Assembly: GCF_910596095.1 (NCBI RefSeq)
Contig: NC_056538.1
Coordinates: 33,118,422-33,182,421, forward strand
DNA: 64,000 bases
Direction of reading: 5' to 3'
DNA from: Thunnus maccoyii
Taxonomy: Eukaryota; Chordata; Actinopteri; Scombriformes; Scombridae
Shown here: piece by piece, positions 24,454 through 37,194 of the stretch
How the letters are laid out: every line of letters starts with the position of its first letter
How positions within the stretch are numbered: position 1 is the stretch's first letter
The notes under the pieces: generated by a model
The model's input: the letters and a program-made list of their open reading frames with translations, nothing else
Told to the model about the DNA's origin: nothing
The model's database searches: none
Position numbers and translations under genes: made by a program

Positions 24454-25743
24454 GACATGGGACGTATATAATAGGGATGTGCTCGAATACAAATATGTTA
24501 TTCATCAAAGCACAAATAGTGGGGTTTTTACGAATATTTGTTTCATACAAATATTTTTTAAAATATTTGTTTTTGGGAAGAAAAAAACAAAACATGTCAC
24601 ATCCACCTGCTACATGACGCACATTTCCTAATTTGGACATCACTTTAATTTTCTAGAATTAAAAGCGTAATAAAAACAAAAACAGGATGTTTAAGCCTCT
24701 TTCCACTTTTATTCGAATACAAATAATTTTGCTGCCTCAACAAATACAGATACAAATACTGGGCTCTCTGCACATCCCTAGTATATAAACAACTATATAA
24801 AGTCTTCTAATGTGTGTGTTCGTAGGTCCGTTATCAGATCCCGGCATGGTTCGGATCATCTGTGGTCATCATAACTGGATCGCTGTGGCCTACGCTCAGT
24901 TTGTCGTCTGCTACAGGTAAAAACTCACCGACTGTCTGACAGTATTTCTAATAAAACACCTTCTGAAATCTTTCATGAATCATAGTTTAATGCCTTTTAT
25001 TAGAGAGCTGAGAGTAGAGAGTTGTTTGTTTTGTTTTAGTTATGTAATGTAGTTTGGTTGTGGATGGTTTTATTTTATGAGTATTTATTTCTTCATTATG
25101 TTTTGTTGGTCGGTTTGTTTTGTACTCGTTTGTGTGAACGAACCCTTTAATCGTCTCCTCTGTGTCTGTGCGTCAGGGTGAAGGAGTCCACCGGGTGGCA
25201 GCAGGTCTTCACCTCTCCTCGTCTGGATTGGGTGATCGACCGAGTCGCGCTCAACGCCAAAGTGATGGGCGGCTCGCTGGGAGACAACGACAAGATGGTG
25301 GCCGTCGCCTCGGCAACGGATATCATCCTCTGGGCCATCTGCCCCGACGGCAACGGGAATGAAATCGGTGAGAGTCTCTAGACGGTTGGATGAGTTTTTA
25401 CCTGTGAGATCCTTTTATGAGCTGAAGAGGTGTGAGATGCTCCTCCCAGTGAATTATGGGTAAACGAGTTACTCATAACCACTTACAGGGTTAGGGTTAG
25501 AGCAGAGCGTGAAGCTGTTCTGTGTTAGTTTGTCGACTCATCTCTGAAGTCGTGTCTTTGTCCCGCAGGCGTCTTCAGTCTGAACGTGCCGGTGGAGGCT
25601 CTCTTCTTCGTTGGTAACCAGCTGATCGCCACCAGCCACACGGGGAAGGTCGGGGTGTGGAACGCCGTCACCAAACACTGGCAGGTGGGTGGAGACACGC
25701 TCGGGTCGGCCGTCACATCTCACAATTAATCTGTCAGAAAAGG

Positions 25744-25781
<38 letters not shown>

Positions 25782-26691
25782 TTAAAGCTCATGTTGACGT
25801 CTTCAAATGTCCAAAAAAGTCCAAAACTAAAAGACATTCAGCTCCAACATGTACGGATGGATTTGAGAAGTTGACATTTGGAGTAAAGAAGGAGAAAAAG
25901 AAGTGAAATCCTGCTACTATAGTTTGTTTACGTAGCCTCCGGAGCCAGAGGAAGCTTCCTGAAAGCTGACCAATCAGAACAGAGTGGGCTCATCAGGAGG
26001 CGGGGCCTTAAAGAGACAGGACGGCCTGTTTCAGACAGAGGCTGAACTGAGGGGCTGCATAAAGGACCAGTAGAAGATAAATAAGGAGTTTTTAACTGGA
26101 AATCATGCAAAGATATTCCAGTAGAGCCCCAGAATATAAATATAAAGCTGGAGATGTGAGTGTAACTAGTGAGCGAGCTGTTGTTTGTGTGTGTGTGATG
26201 TTTTCTGTCGTCTCTGTGCAGAACCAGGATGTGGTTCCTATCAGCAGCTACGACACCGCCGGTTCCTTCCTCATTCTGGGCTGCAACAACGGATCCATCT
26301 ATTATATCGGTAAGACCCGAAACCTGCAGCTCAGCTGTAACACTCACACATCAGTGGTTCAGTGTCAGTGTCAGAGTCTGAAGGATGTGAGTGTTTGGTT
26401 TCAGTTCAACACTGGTGTCCAGACTGAAATATCTCAGCTGCTATTGGATGGATGTCTGTGAAAGAGTCGCTGCTGTTCGTGATGTGTTTGTCTTTGTGTA
26501 TTTGTGTGTTTATGTGTTTGTGTGTTTATGTGTTTGTGTGTTTGTGTTTGTCAGACGTTCAGAAGTTTCCTCTGAGGATGAAGGATAACGATCTGCTGGT
26601 GACGGAGCTGTACAGAGACCCGACTGAAGACGCCATCACTGCTCTCAGTGTCTACCTCACACCCAAAACCAGTATGTTAAACCATCTACCA

Positions 26692-26727
<36 letters not shown>

Positions 26728-26728
26728 A

Positions 26729-26766
<38 letters not shown>

Positions 26767-26785
26767 ATACTAATACTACTACTAC

Positions 26786-26841
<56 letters not shown>

Positions 26842-29326
26842 TTAATACTACAACTACTACTACTACTACCACTGATACCACTGCTGCTGTAGAAGGTTGG
26901 GTAACCTCAGTATTTTTAGGGAAGCAAAACTAAACTGAGGACCAAAAGTCAGGAGCTTCATTTCCTTTTTCTCAATCAAATAGTTCCTGATTTCAATCTA
27001 AAGGAGGTTTAATCTGTATTTATTTATTTTATTTAGACGGAACTTAATGTTTCAGTAACATTTAACATTTGAGAACTTCTTTTCTTCAAGTAAAAGACTT
27101 TTGCAGAAAAACATGTTTATATTTCTTAAAGCAAGATGTCAGAAAAGTAGATTTTTATTTATATATATATAGTTTTGATATTGTATCTATCTATAAACCT
27201 TTTAAACAATACACCGCACAAACTACTATTTCTGTAAATATTACTGCTGATAATTAGACCAATAAATTAGTTAATATTATCTTTTCACAGATGTGTCAGC
27301 TATTTGTCACCAGAGAGCTCTGATGTGTTTTTATACTGTAAAATGTTCTGCTGGTTCATCATTTAATACATTTAAGAACCACATTTAAGGATTTTTATCA
27401 AACATTTTTAATATATGTTTATGTAAAGTGGTCTCAGACTTTTGGACACTACTGTTTATATATTATATTGTTTTTCTTCTTTATAATTCTCAAATATCAA
27501 TATTGGTTTCAGCCTCAAACATGCAGGATCAGACACATACTGCTGGTAGTAACAGCACTACTATCACTACCTCTGCTCTCACTAATCAGGCTACAGCTCT
27601 CACTGCTACAATAACACAACTGCTACTAATACTCGTTATTCAGTATAAAATACCTATAAAATGTTTTCACTCCTCTTCAGAAGCTTTCATGTTTTATTGT
27701 TTTACAACATTGAATCAAAGTAATGTGACGCTGATCATCTAAGACAGAAGTTATTAGCATTAATGATGAATATAAAATACAAAGTATTTGTATTTAGTAG
27801 CTGCACCATAATGAGTCTCTAACAGCGCTGCACATCTGGAAACAGCAGAGGGGGGGATGAATACTTTTAATAGGTGCTGCAGCCACACAGGTACAGTGTA
27901 AATGTTTACGTCATGTGATCAGGTGACAGCGGGAACTGGATCGAGATCGCGTACGGGACCAGCTCCGGGACGGTCCGAGTCATCGTTCAGCATCCGGAGA
28001 CCGTCGGTTCGGGACCGCAGCTCTTCCAGACCTTCTCTGTCCACCGCAGCCCCGTCACCAAGATCATGCTGTCTGAAAAACACCTCATCTCAGGTAAAGA
28101 GGGTTAAATCACCTGTAGAACGACTGCTCACTTACATTTATGCCTTTGACAGAAGCTTTTGTCCAAAGTGACGTACAGTTAAGATTTCAGAGAGGATACA
28201 GAGCTGCTGCACAGCAGAGGTCTGATTTTAGAAGCATCAGGAGGATCTTAAAGCTATAATATGTAATTATTCCACATTAAAATGTCTAAAAACAACTAGA
28301 CCTATGTTATATATGTTGTTGAGTTGTGTACTTACATTATCCCAAATGTTTCCAACAACTTTCAAACTCAGAGAAATCTGTAATTTAATCAAAGTAACGG
28401 ACCGTTTCATTTGGTCGCCTGTCAATGGCGTCATACCTCCTCTACCAAAGAGTAAACACGCACAAGATGCATACGGCGGCGCTGTGTTTGTCCGCTACAA
28501 TGGCGTCTACCAAAGAGTAACTTACACACATACAAGATAATACATCGGTGTTGTGGTTGTTCAACAGAAACTGTTATAAATGGACTTTTATTCAGTTTTA
28601 AGCCACATTTTCATGATGATCTTTTAGCAGGAAGAAGGATTTTAGTCATTGGACGTCTGGATCTTAAGTTATCAGAGAAATAAACTGGACAAACGTTAGC
28701 AGCAGCTCGGCTAACAGCCCGTACCGAACGCAAGGTCGCCGTACATCGTTGGAGAAACATTGATTTTTTTCATTTTTTATTTTTTAGGTGAAATATCTTT
28801 ATTCAGTGTTTTAACTATTTTAATCTGCATGTACGTTTGTTTTTGGAGAGGAGGAGACCTCTGCGGATAATTCGGCTCCCGGGAGAAACCGACCGAACGT
28901 CTGGATCTAAAGTTATAAGAGAAACGAAGTCTTCATCATCAGTCCAGTTAGTTGTTCGTCACTCTGCTGGTTGTCGTGTTTCTCCTCACGTTGTTCATGT
29001 TTGTCGTCTGTCAGTTTGTGCGGACAACAACCACGTGCGGACGTGGACGGTGACTCGGTTCAGAGGGATGATCTCCACGCAGCCGGGATCCACGCCGCTC
29101 ACGTCCTTCAAGATCCTCAGCCTGGACGACGTGGACGGACACGGAGGCTGCAGCGCCGGGACAGAGATAGGTAACTCACACTCACACACACACACTCACA
29201 CTCACACACACTCACACTCACGCTCTCTCACTCACAACCACAGGGGGGAAAGGTCAGATTTTGTCTAATGTGTTCCCGGAAATGGTGCTAAAAGTTTAAG
29301 CTAAGAGCTTCCTGTTCACACACACA

Positions 29327-29361
<35 letters not shown>

Positions 29362-32244
29362 TCGCACGCACACACTCACACACACTCACACACTAGCACT
29401 CACTCTCACATTCACTCACTCACACTCATACACACACACTCACACACACTTGCACTCGCACACACACTCACTCACACACACTCACTCACACACATTCACA
29501 CACACAATCGCACGCACACTCACACATACGCACCACTCGCACACACTCACTCGCACACATGCGCACACACGCACCACGCACACACTCACTCACTCACACT
29601 AGCACACGCACACATACCCACACATACACACACACTCGCACTCACTCGCACACACTCACACACACACTCGCACACATGCGCACACACGCACCACGCACAC
29701 ACTCACTCACTCACACTCGCACACACACTCACTCACACACATTCACACACACAATCGCACGCTAAGAGCTTCCTGTTCACACACACACGCACTCGCACAC
29801 ACACTCACTCACACTCATACACACACACTCACACACACTTGCACTCGCACACACACTCACTCACTCACTCACTCACTCACTCACTCACTCACTCACTCAC
29901 TCGCACACGCACACACACTCGCACTCACTCGCACACTCACACACACACTCACTCACTCACACATGCACTCTCAGTATAAGTGACACAAACACAGAACAGT
30001 CTCAGACGTCTTCTATGTTTTAAACTCATTGATAAATTCAGTTTGGAGTTTCTTTTAACCTGACAGTGTTTTGTGAATATGACCTCTGATCGTCTGCTGA
30101 ACGAGACCTCAGAGACAAACCAGCACAAATAAAACCTTTAACTATCTGACTAGAAACAAACCAGCGGAGGAAAGTGAGAAACAGATGTTGTGATTTTGGA
30201 GAACTGGCTTTTTTTGTAAAAATGTATTAACTTCCTGTTCTGTCCTAAAATGAGTAACTGTATGTTCCTGTGTGTCAGGGCCGTACGGAGAGAGAGACGA
30301 CCAGCAGGTGTTCATCCAGAGAGTCGTACCGGACACCGATAAACTCTACGTCAGACTGTCGTCCAACGGGAAGAGGTGGGAGAGTCGTGTGTTGTTGTTT
30401 ATATATTTTAGTGAAGGATTACAGGATTAAAATATCCAGAAGTGTACAAAGTGGACTTTGTACTTAAGTTATTTATTGTGTGTGTGTGTGTGTGTGTGTG
30501 TCAGGGTGTGTGAGGTGCGTTCGGTGGACACCACCTCCATCACGGCCTTCATGGTGCACGAGTGCGAGGGCTCGAGTCGCATCGGCTCTCGACCGCGGCG
30601 CTACCTGTTCAGTGGCCATAGCAATGGCAGCATCCAGATGTGGGACCTGACCACCGCCATGGAGATCGCCGGCAAGGTCGACATCAGAGGTCAGACGCTT
30701 CAACACTCACAACTTTATTGTTCACTGACACAGAGGACACGTTTTACATCAGTGTGGTTTTAATGTTCTGGTGCGATGTGACTGTGAGGAGGGAAACACT
30801 GCTGCGAGCTCTGTGATTGGTCAGTAAAGGGTACTGAGTCAGTGAGTGATGTGGGCTGTGATTGGTTGTCTCTCAGCGCTGGGCGGGCCAACAGAAGAGG
30901 AGCTGCTGGAGCTGCTGGACCAGTGTGACCTCGCTCTGACCAGAACACCTGACAGCACACCTAGAGCCTCCACCTGCAGGTACACACACACACACACTCA
31001 CATACATACACACTAACACACACACTCACACACACACTCACATACACACTCACATACACACACACATACACACTAACACACACATACACACTAACACACA
31101 CACACACACACACACTCACACACACACTCACACACACACTCACATACACACACACACACACAGACACATACACATACACACTAACACACACTAACACACA
31201 CTAACACACTCACATACACACTAACACACACTAACACACTCTCACAAACACACTAACACACACACACACACTCACATACACACATACACGCTCACACACT
31301 CTCACAAACATACACACACACACATACACACTAACACACACTCTCACATACATACACTCACACACACACACTCACACGCACTCACTCGCACACGCACACA
31401 CTCTCATACACGCACACTCACTCACACACATATATACACACGTACACACGCGCTCACACAAACACACACACACACACGCACATTTTGTTTTTTCAGAGTT
31501 GACGGATGTGATGCTCATGTGATCATGTGACTTCCTGTCTCTGCAGTCTGGTCTCTCAGCTCAGCGATGGCGTCCGGGCGGAGCGACACCACTCTGCAGG
31601 AGGAGGAAGAGGAGGCGGAGCTTCAGGCTCGTCCGCTTCATTGTGCGGTAGCCTCCCTCGCCAGGCTCCGCCCCCCCTGCCATTTGCCAAACCTATGCGA
31701 GACTCCGGCCTCTCAGCCGGGCCCGGAGCCGGACCGCAGCCCCTCGCCATCCCTGGCCCCGCCTACACCCACAGCTCTAACTCCACCCCTAGCCCCCGCC
31801 CCCTCCGACACCAGGAGCGAGACAGGGAGTGGGGGTCTGTCCGCAGGGGAAGCTTCGTGGAGCGCTGCCAGGAGCTCGCCAAGGGCTCAGAGGCGGCGGC
31901 GGCGGCGGGCTCTGGGTTCGGGGTCACGGCAGGGTCGGAGGGTGTCAGGCGGAGCTTAGCGGTGTGCAGCGAGTTAGAGGCCAGATTCGGCCTCCGGACG
32001 CCCACCACTTTCTCTGTGTCGCCCGGCGCTCGCCACTCTCCCGGAACACCTTCATCACTGTCGTCATCGCCGCTATCGGGGTCTTCATCACACCGCAGGA
32101 CCACACCCACATCTCCGACAAGCCCCGCCCCCACAGCTGTGAGCCCCACCCGGTCTCATACGCCCGCCTCGCCTCGCCGCAGTGCCACCGTGCCTCCTGC
32201 TGACGTCCCAGCTTCCCCTGAGAGCCCAGCGAGTCCAGACAGCC

Positions 32245-32288
<44 letters not shown>

Positions 32289-32333
32289 CCCCCCACCAGC
32301 CCCAAACCACATCTGAACGAGACCAGCTTCTGA
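20387..32333 (+). CDS. shkbp1: SH3KBP1-binding protein 1 (BTB/T1 and WD-repeat protein), 17 coding exons
   Basis: Exons: 20387-20445, 21310-21363, 22565-22610, 22711-22843, 24023-24103, 24211-24381, 24826-24916, 25177-25367, 25569-25684, 26222-26309, 26555-26671, 27923-28093, 29015-29170, 30279-30375, 30505-30689, 30877-30979, 31547-32333. Every junction is GT-AG and phases agree, giving 881 residues (human about 707). A BTB/T1 domain covers roughly residues 11-105 (LNVGG at 14-18, SFFSSLLSGRI). WD-type repeats cover roughly 185-590. [28 protein letters not shown] and the C-terminal LNETSF favour SHKBP1 over its paralogue KCTD3. Known role: cytoplasmic partner of the CIN85 adaptor that affects EGF-receptor down-regulation. 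Odd: the last exon (262 residues) is long and low-complexity, rich in Ser, Pro and Ala, with an uninterrupted run of 14 alanines at 854-867. The start is the first ATG of the reading frame; a second ATG follows at once (MMSN). Confidence 0.96.
21377..21426. repeat. CA microsatellite in shkbp1 intron 2
   Basis: About 24 CA units starting 14 bases after the exon 2 donor (gtgggt). Confidence 0.97.
21625..21865. repeat. 47-bp minisatellite, about 5 copies
   Basis: Reverse complement of the unit at 14355-14683, in shkbp1 intron 2. One unit carries cagaag for cataag and another tgtag for tgcag. Confidence 0.95.
22017..22346 (+). mobile_element. hAT-type MITE, copy 2 (shkbp1 intron 2)
   Basis: A 330-base element with cagtggttcccaaccta at the left and aggttggaaaccactg at the right. 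Flanking 8-mers gtttagtc and gtttcatc agree at 6 of 8. Reverse complement of 13869-14200. Flanking sequence on both sides also matches the other copy. Confidence 0.92.
23265..23740 (+). pseudogene. L2-type LINE 3' end in shkbp1 intron 4
   Basis: A frame of about 110 codons from 23271 reads like the extreme C-terminus of a fish L2 reverse transcriptase: DHISPIL, then [22 protein letters not shown], shown here only in part. The 3' region ends taaataaaattgaattgaat, the 5-bp tail repeat typical of this group. It is 5'-truncated and lies in the same orientation as the gene. Confidence 0.85.
24389..24452. repeat. CA microsatellite in shkbp1 intron 6
   Basis: About 31 CA units starting 7 bases after the exon 6 donor (gtcagg). 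Confidence 0.97.
25747..25778. repeat. poly(A) run in shkbp1 intron 9
   Basis: Uninterrupted run of about 30 A. No retroposed gene is seen upstream of it. Confidence 0.9.
26690..26880. repeat. CTA/CTAATA compound microsatellite in shkbp1 intron 11
   Basis: About 190 bases of CTA units with ATA interruptions, starting about 20 bases after the exon 11 donor (gtatgt). Confidence 0.95.
29174..29970. repeat. large compound CA/CTCA/CGCA repeat in shkbp1 intron 13
   Basis: About 800 bases made largely of CACA, CTCA and CGCA words. It starts three bases after the exon 13 donor (gtaact), breaks at about 29240-29320, and contains internal duplications: a block with gcgcacacacgcaccacgca occurs near 29560 and again near 29677, and gctaagagcttcctgttcac occurs near 29296 and 29761. 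Confidence 0.95.
30478..30501. repeat. GT repeat abutting the exon 15 splice acceptor
   Basis: The intron ends in a (GT)n run followed at once by cag, so the repeat takes the place of a normal polypyrimidine tract. Confidence 0.9.
30981..31482. repeat. compound CA/CATA/CTAA repeat in shkbp1 intron 16
   Basis: About 500 bases of CACA words with CATA, CTCA and CTAA variants, starting directly at the exon 16 donor (gtacac) and filling most of the intron. Confidence 0.95.
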
Positions 32334-34060
32334 TTGGCTGGTGTGACTGAGTTGAGAAGTGATGCGTGTTCTCAGCAGGTTTGAACGCCTTAATAACCGC
32401 TCTGGATGAACAGCCAATCAGCTGCCTGATAGACTTCTGCTGCCATGGTTACCACATGCTTCCAGTTAACAAGATCACTACTCACAAACAACGTCAGGCG
32501 GGAAAAAACTTTCCACTAACTGATCAGTTTTATTTAAGCTGCACTAATCAATATCATTCTATTATCAATGACTCAAAGTGAAGGGCTGTTGTAGTTCTGA
32601 ATTAACTGTTCGCTAAGCCCCGCCCCCCCCCTTAGTTACCGTTGCTAACCTGTCTTCCTGTTCTCTCACAGCACATGTTCAGACGTAAACAAAAGCAGCC
32701 GATCGTTTCTGTCAGTAAGTAATGAAATGACGTCGTTCTCGTGTTGCCATGGAGATCTCGTTAGTCCTAATTGGAGCTTGTTAACTGTGGATGTTCTGGT
32801 TTCTTTAGTCTCTGTGACAGTAAACTGAATATCTTTGAGTTGTTGACAAAACGAGACATTTTATGACGTCGTCTTGGGCTTTTGGGAAACAACGATCCAC
32901 ATTTTTCACTATTTTATGGACTAAACGACTAATTGATTAATTGAAAATGAAAATAATCGTTAGTTGCAGCCCTGCTTATTACCTGCTGAGGCTCATTACA
33001 GTTGCTAAGCTACCATCAGACTTAAGTTCTTCAGGGGCAGGATTTAGCAAATGGTCAGTAGCCACCAAGTCTGGTTCTAGGTCTGGGTCTGGTTCTGGTT
33101 CTGGGTCTGGTTCTGTACAGGACAGTTAGAGACTCGCTGGTGAAGAAAGCGGAACATCGAGCAGCTAAAGACTCTAAAGATGTTTTTCTCAGGAGCTGGT
33201 GGAGACCAAACCGGAGCTAAAAGGAAAAGTTTTCAGCTCGTTCCGTTGCCTCCGAGCAGTGAAAACATCCGATAAATCAGCTTTAACTGAACTCGTGTTT
33301 GTTTTTTGTATATTTTGATAATAACAATATTTAAAAAAAAACCAAGCTGTTAATGTTTATTTCCTGTTAGCAGATGAATCTTTTCTAACCTTTTTCTATC
33401 TGTTCCTCCTCCGACTCCGACGGTCTGTTTGTAAAAGGAAAAAAAAAAAAAAAGAAGTTTATTTTTTAAATTTGTGGGGTTTTTTTTAAACAGTTTTGGG
33501 TTCCGGCAGGTTTTGGAGCCCCGACTGTTAATTCACACTGTGATGAAGAACAAGTCGTCTTCAGTCCGTTCAAAGCTGCCAAAATGATTGTTTTCTATCT
33601 GACTGTTCAAACGACAACAAATTAAATTATGAAATATGAAAAAACGAAGCAGCAGAAAGAAAGAAAGAGGAAGACGTCTCCAGCTCAGACCGTTGACTCG
33701 TCTTCATCGTCGCCGCCTGTAAGTGCAGCTTTTGTAACTTTGTCACTTTGGGTTTTTATTGAACTAACTGAAGAGTCGCTGTCCTGCTGTTTTCCTTCTT
33801 TTACCTTTTTTGTTGGGGTTTATTTCACTCTTATCACATTTTTTTTTTTTTTAAACGTAGCAGTTTTTTAACCTTCAGTTTGAACCGTTTCATCTGCAGC
33901 CTGATGAGACGTTCAGAGCCACAAATCGTCTGATGAGAATCTGCTTTTAAAGGTTTAAAAACGGACCAAAAACACTCCGAAGTAAACAGATGAAATTTAA
34001 ATGTTGTGACTTCCGGTTGTCGCTTCATTATATTTTACGCACAAACTGTATTAATAAACA
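32334..34060 (+). other. shkbp1: shkbp1 3' UTR and downstream sequence
   Basis: Sequence after the shkbp1 stop. ATTAAA occurs near 33622 and AATAAA near 34053; either could serve as poly(A) signal. No other gene is visible before the convergent ERR gene. Confidence 0.4.
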
Positions 34061-35194
34061 TTAATTACCTGTTATGAATTCTTCACAGGAGTTCTAGTTG
34101 TTAGAAAATATATTAATAAACAGTTAAACGTCCTGATATCTTGTTACATTCACACTGTATTCAATTAAATGTTTATGCTGCTTATAAATACTAAACGAAG
34201 GGTTAAAATAAAACGATCCCAATTTCTTTAGAAAAAAACGTCAACGATGACATCGTTTGTTGTGAAGAAGCTCAAAATTGCAAATAAAAGTATTGATAAC
34301 CACACAGAGATATTGATAGATTACTATTTAAAACCATGTTAACAGATCTCTGCATAACTGATCGACAGAGCTGTAAAAATCTAAACTAAGTTGTAATAAA
34401 CCAAAGTTTTAATTTATCGCTAATCTGAAGCGTTAATCTGTGTAATTAAAGGATTATTATCAGATTAAAGGAAACAATTTGTGAGTAAAAGTAAAGAAAA
34501 AGAGTTCAAATCAGAAGTTATTAAACTAAACTTCATCAAAGATGAAACGATTGGAAGATTAATTGATTAATCAATCAATAGAAATCAATGTGATTTTCTG
34601 TTTTTCTCAGTTTCATTTGATTGACAGCTGATATTTGGACAAATCATTTCAAGATGTGACATTTAATAGACTAACAATTAATTGATTATTCAAAAGAAAA
34701 CCCAAATTAAAAGATAATGAAACTAATCATCAGTTGCAGCTTTTCTTTAAAAACATCATCTGAAGAAATCCTGTCGGGGATTTTTTTTACATTTTACAGA
34801 CAAGATGATGAATTAATTCATCTAAATGAAGAATGAGATTAATTGATCTTGACAGTAATTGATTCCTCTGACCTGTGTGTGTCTCTGTGGCTCTGAACTG
34901 TTCATGTTTGGTTTGAATGTTTTTTTTTTCTGTCTGTATTTATCTTCATGTAAACGGCTCGTAGAGAATGTAGTGAAACATGGACTCAGGTCGACGCTGA
35001 GGAGGCTTTTAATATATCTGAAGCTGCGTGTGTGTGAGTGTGTGTGTGTGTGTGTGAGAGTGTGTGAGTGTGTGTGAGTGTGAGAGAGATACACTGATTG
35101 TTAACCAGGTTTCTAACCAAACAACTTTTCTAACAGTGTTTGTATAAAAAAAAAATAAAAATAATTGACTCATGAAAATGTGACCAGACATGTT

Positions 35195-35200
35195 TTTATT
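35195..35200 (-). terminator. candidate poly(A) signal of the ERR gene
   Basis: TTTATT on the plus strand (AATAAA on the minus strand), about 460 bases beyond the stop codon. This would end the transcript about 1.1 kb short of the convergent shkbp1 candidate signal at 34053. Confidence 0.4.
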
Positions 35201-35430
35201 CCAAAAGCCTTTAATTCTCTTAACTTAACAACTTCTTCTTCTTCAGCTCAGTGAATGAAACTAATCAGCAATCAATAATTGATCAGTAGAGTTAGAAGAG
35301 TCTTCCCTCCCTGGTGTTGCTACGGTAACCAGCTCATCTTTGAGAGAGTTCACACAAAAATATCTTTTATATTTACAAAAATAGATTTTTTTTTTTTTTT
35401 TTTTAACTTGAGGAAAAATCGTCCAGGTTC

Positions 35431-35461
<31 letters not shown>

Positions 35462-35657
35462 AAACCTGCTAGTTTACATTAAGTTCACTCAACAATTCAA
35501 ACTTTTTTAAGTTTCATCTGCAGCAAACTGCCAAAAAAAACCTCAAAACAATCCAGCAGTAAGTGTTTTTTTGTCATTATATCAGTCAGCGAGTTTGTTT
35601 TGAGTCACTGATAACAGTCTGTACTCTCGTGATGAAGCGTCAGCAGACAGGAAGTGT

Positions 35658-37154
35658 TCAGGCCTTGGCGTCGAGCATCTCCAGCAGCAGTTTGTGGAGG
35701 GGGACGCGGCGGTGGCGGTGTAGCCGCAGGAAGGCCTGCACGGCTCGGTCGGCGGTCTGCCGCAGCAGAGGGAGGCTCATCAGCAGCCGACCCGCCCGGT
35801 GCTGCTCCCTGCGGGACGACTCGTACTCCTGCAGCGCCTCGTGGAGCCCGTCCTGGAACCGCTGCACCGAGTCCGGACAGTCCACCGGCTCCGCGTCTGA
35901 GGGACGGACAGACAGGAAGTGAGCAGGTCTGTCATTTAACTTATTATATATGACATCATTAGATTATTAATAGTGAAGCATCAGTGTTAGAGCAGCATGT
36001 TACTGTTGTAGCTGCTGGAGGTGGAGCTAGTTTACACTACTTTATATACAGTTAGCTAGTTTAGTCCAGTGGTTCCCAACCTAGGGGTCGGGGCCCCTCC
36101 AAAGGGTCAGCAGATAAATCTGAGGGGTGGTGAGATGATTAATGGGAGAGGAAAGAAGAAAAAACAAAGTTCTGATACACAAATCTGTTTTTTGTCACCC
36201 CGATTGTTCCTGCACATGCTCAGTAGCGTCTGTCTTCCACAGAACTACTCTCCAGAGACTGAAAACATGATGCTGTTATTAGTGTTTGGAGCCGTTTCTA
36301 AACAAACTAACGTGACCAAACTCTTCATGATGAAGGAACATGTCAGCCAGTGCAGCGGTGAGACTCACTGACGTGTTTTTAATAAGATATATCAGCTTTG
36401 ATACAAACACACGATACTTGTTAGTCGATCAGTTCAGTGTTGGTTTGGATCCAAACATGAAGACAAATATAGAAAATCACCAGACTCCTTTAAATGATGT
36501 GGTTTTTTTTGTAAAGTTTTAATCTGAAGAATAATCAGTAACTACGTCATATCTGTCAGATTAATGTAGTAAAAAGTACAATATTTGTCTCTTAAATGTA
36601 GAACAACAGAAGTATGAAGTGTAGAATAAAGATGAGATTAGAAACAACTGGTTTAATTTATACAATCTGTTGGATTAAAATAATTTATAATCACTATACA
36701 AATATAAATAACTGTTTTGAACTCACTATAATGTAGTATATATGTGTAATAATATAAAATTATTATATTTATAATATATATTATATTTAATATTACAGCT
36801 GTGTTTGGATATATTGTCATTAATTATCTGTTTATACAGCAGCAAACAGTTCACAGGAGGAGTTGTAGTTATTGATTAATACATTAATAATCACTTATAT
36901 CTGCTGATAATGTCATAACTACAGCTGTCAGATAAACGTGATGAAGTAAAAAAGTACAATATATATTCTTCCTCAGTTGTATTGAAGTCCAGTAGTTGAG
37001 TAAATCTGCTCAGTTTCTGTGCTTTGACCTTTTAAATTCAACAATTAACGACTCATAACTGCAGTCAGCATGTGACGAACAGCGAGACAAAAGGACGACG
37101 TGAGACGGTCAAGTGGGAGACGGAAAAGGTCGAGGTCAGCCTGCGGGTATGTAC

Positions 37155-37194
<40 letters not shown>

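Noticed and set aside
26452-26892. Leu-rich 146-codon frame
   Set aside because: It is exon 11 of shkbp1 read out of frame, followed by the CTA microsatellite.
29559-29765. Thr/His-rich frame
   Set aside because: Translation of CA-type repeats.
31829-32203. 124-codon plus frame in shkbp1 exon 17
   Set aside because: Alternative-frame shadow; the frame that joins exon 16 in phase and ends in LNETSF is the real one.
31945-32310. Arg-rich and Gly-rich minus-strand frames over the GCC run
   Set aside because: Antisense shadows of shkbp1 exon 17.
20387-32333. KCTD3 as identity of the BTB/WD gene
   Set aside because: The NTMPPNLGN segment, [11 protein letters not shown] and the LNETSF terminus are SHKBP1 features that KCTD3 lacks.
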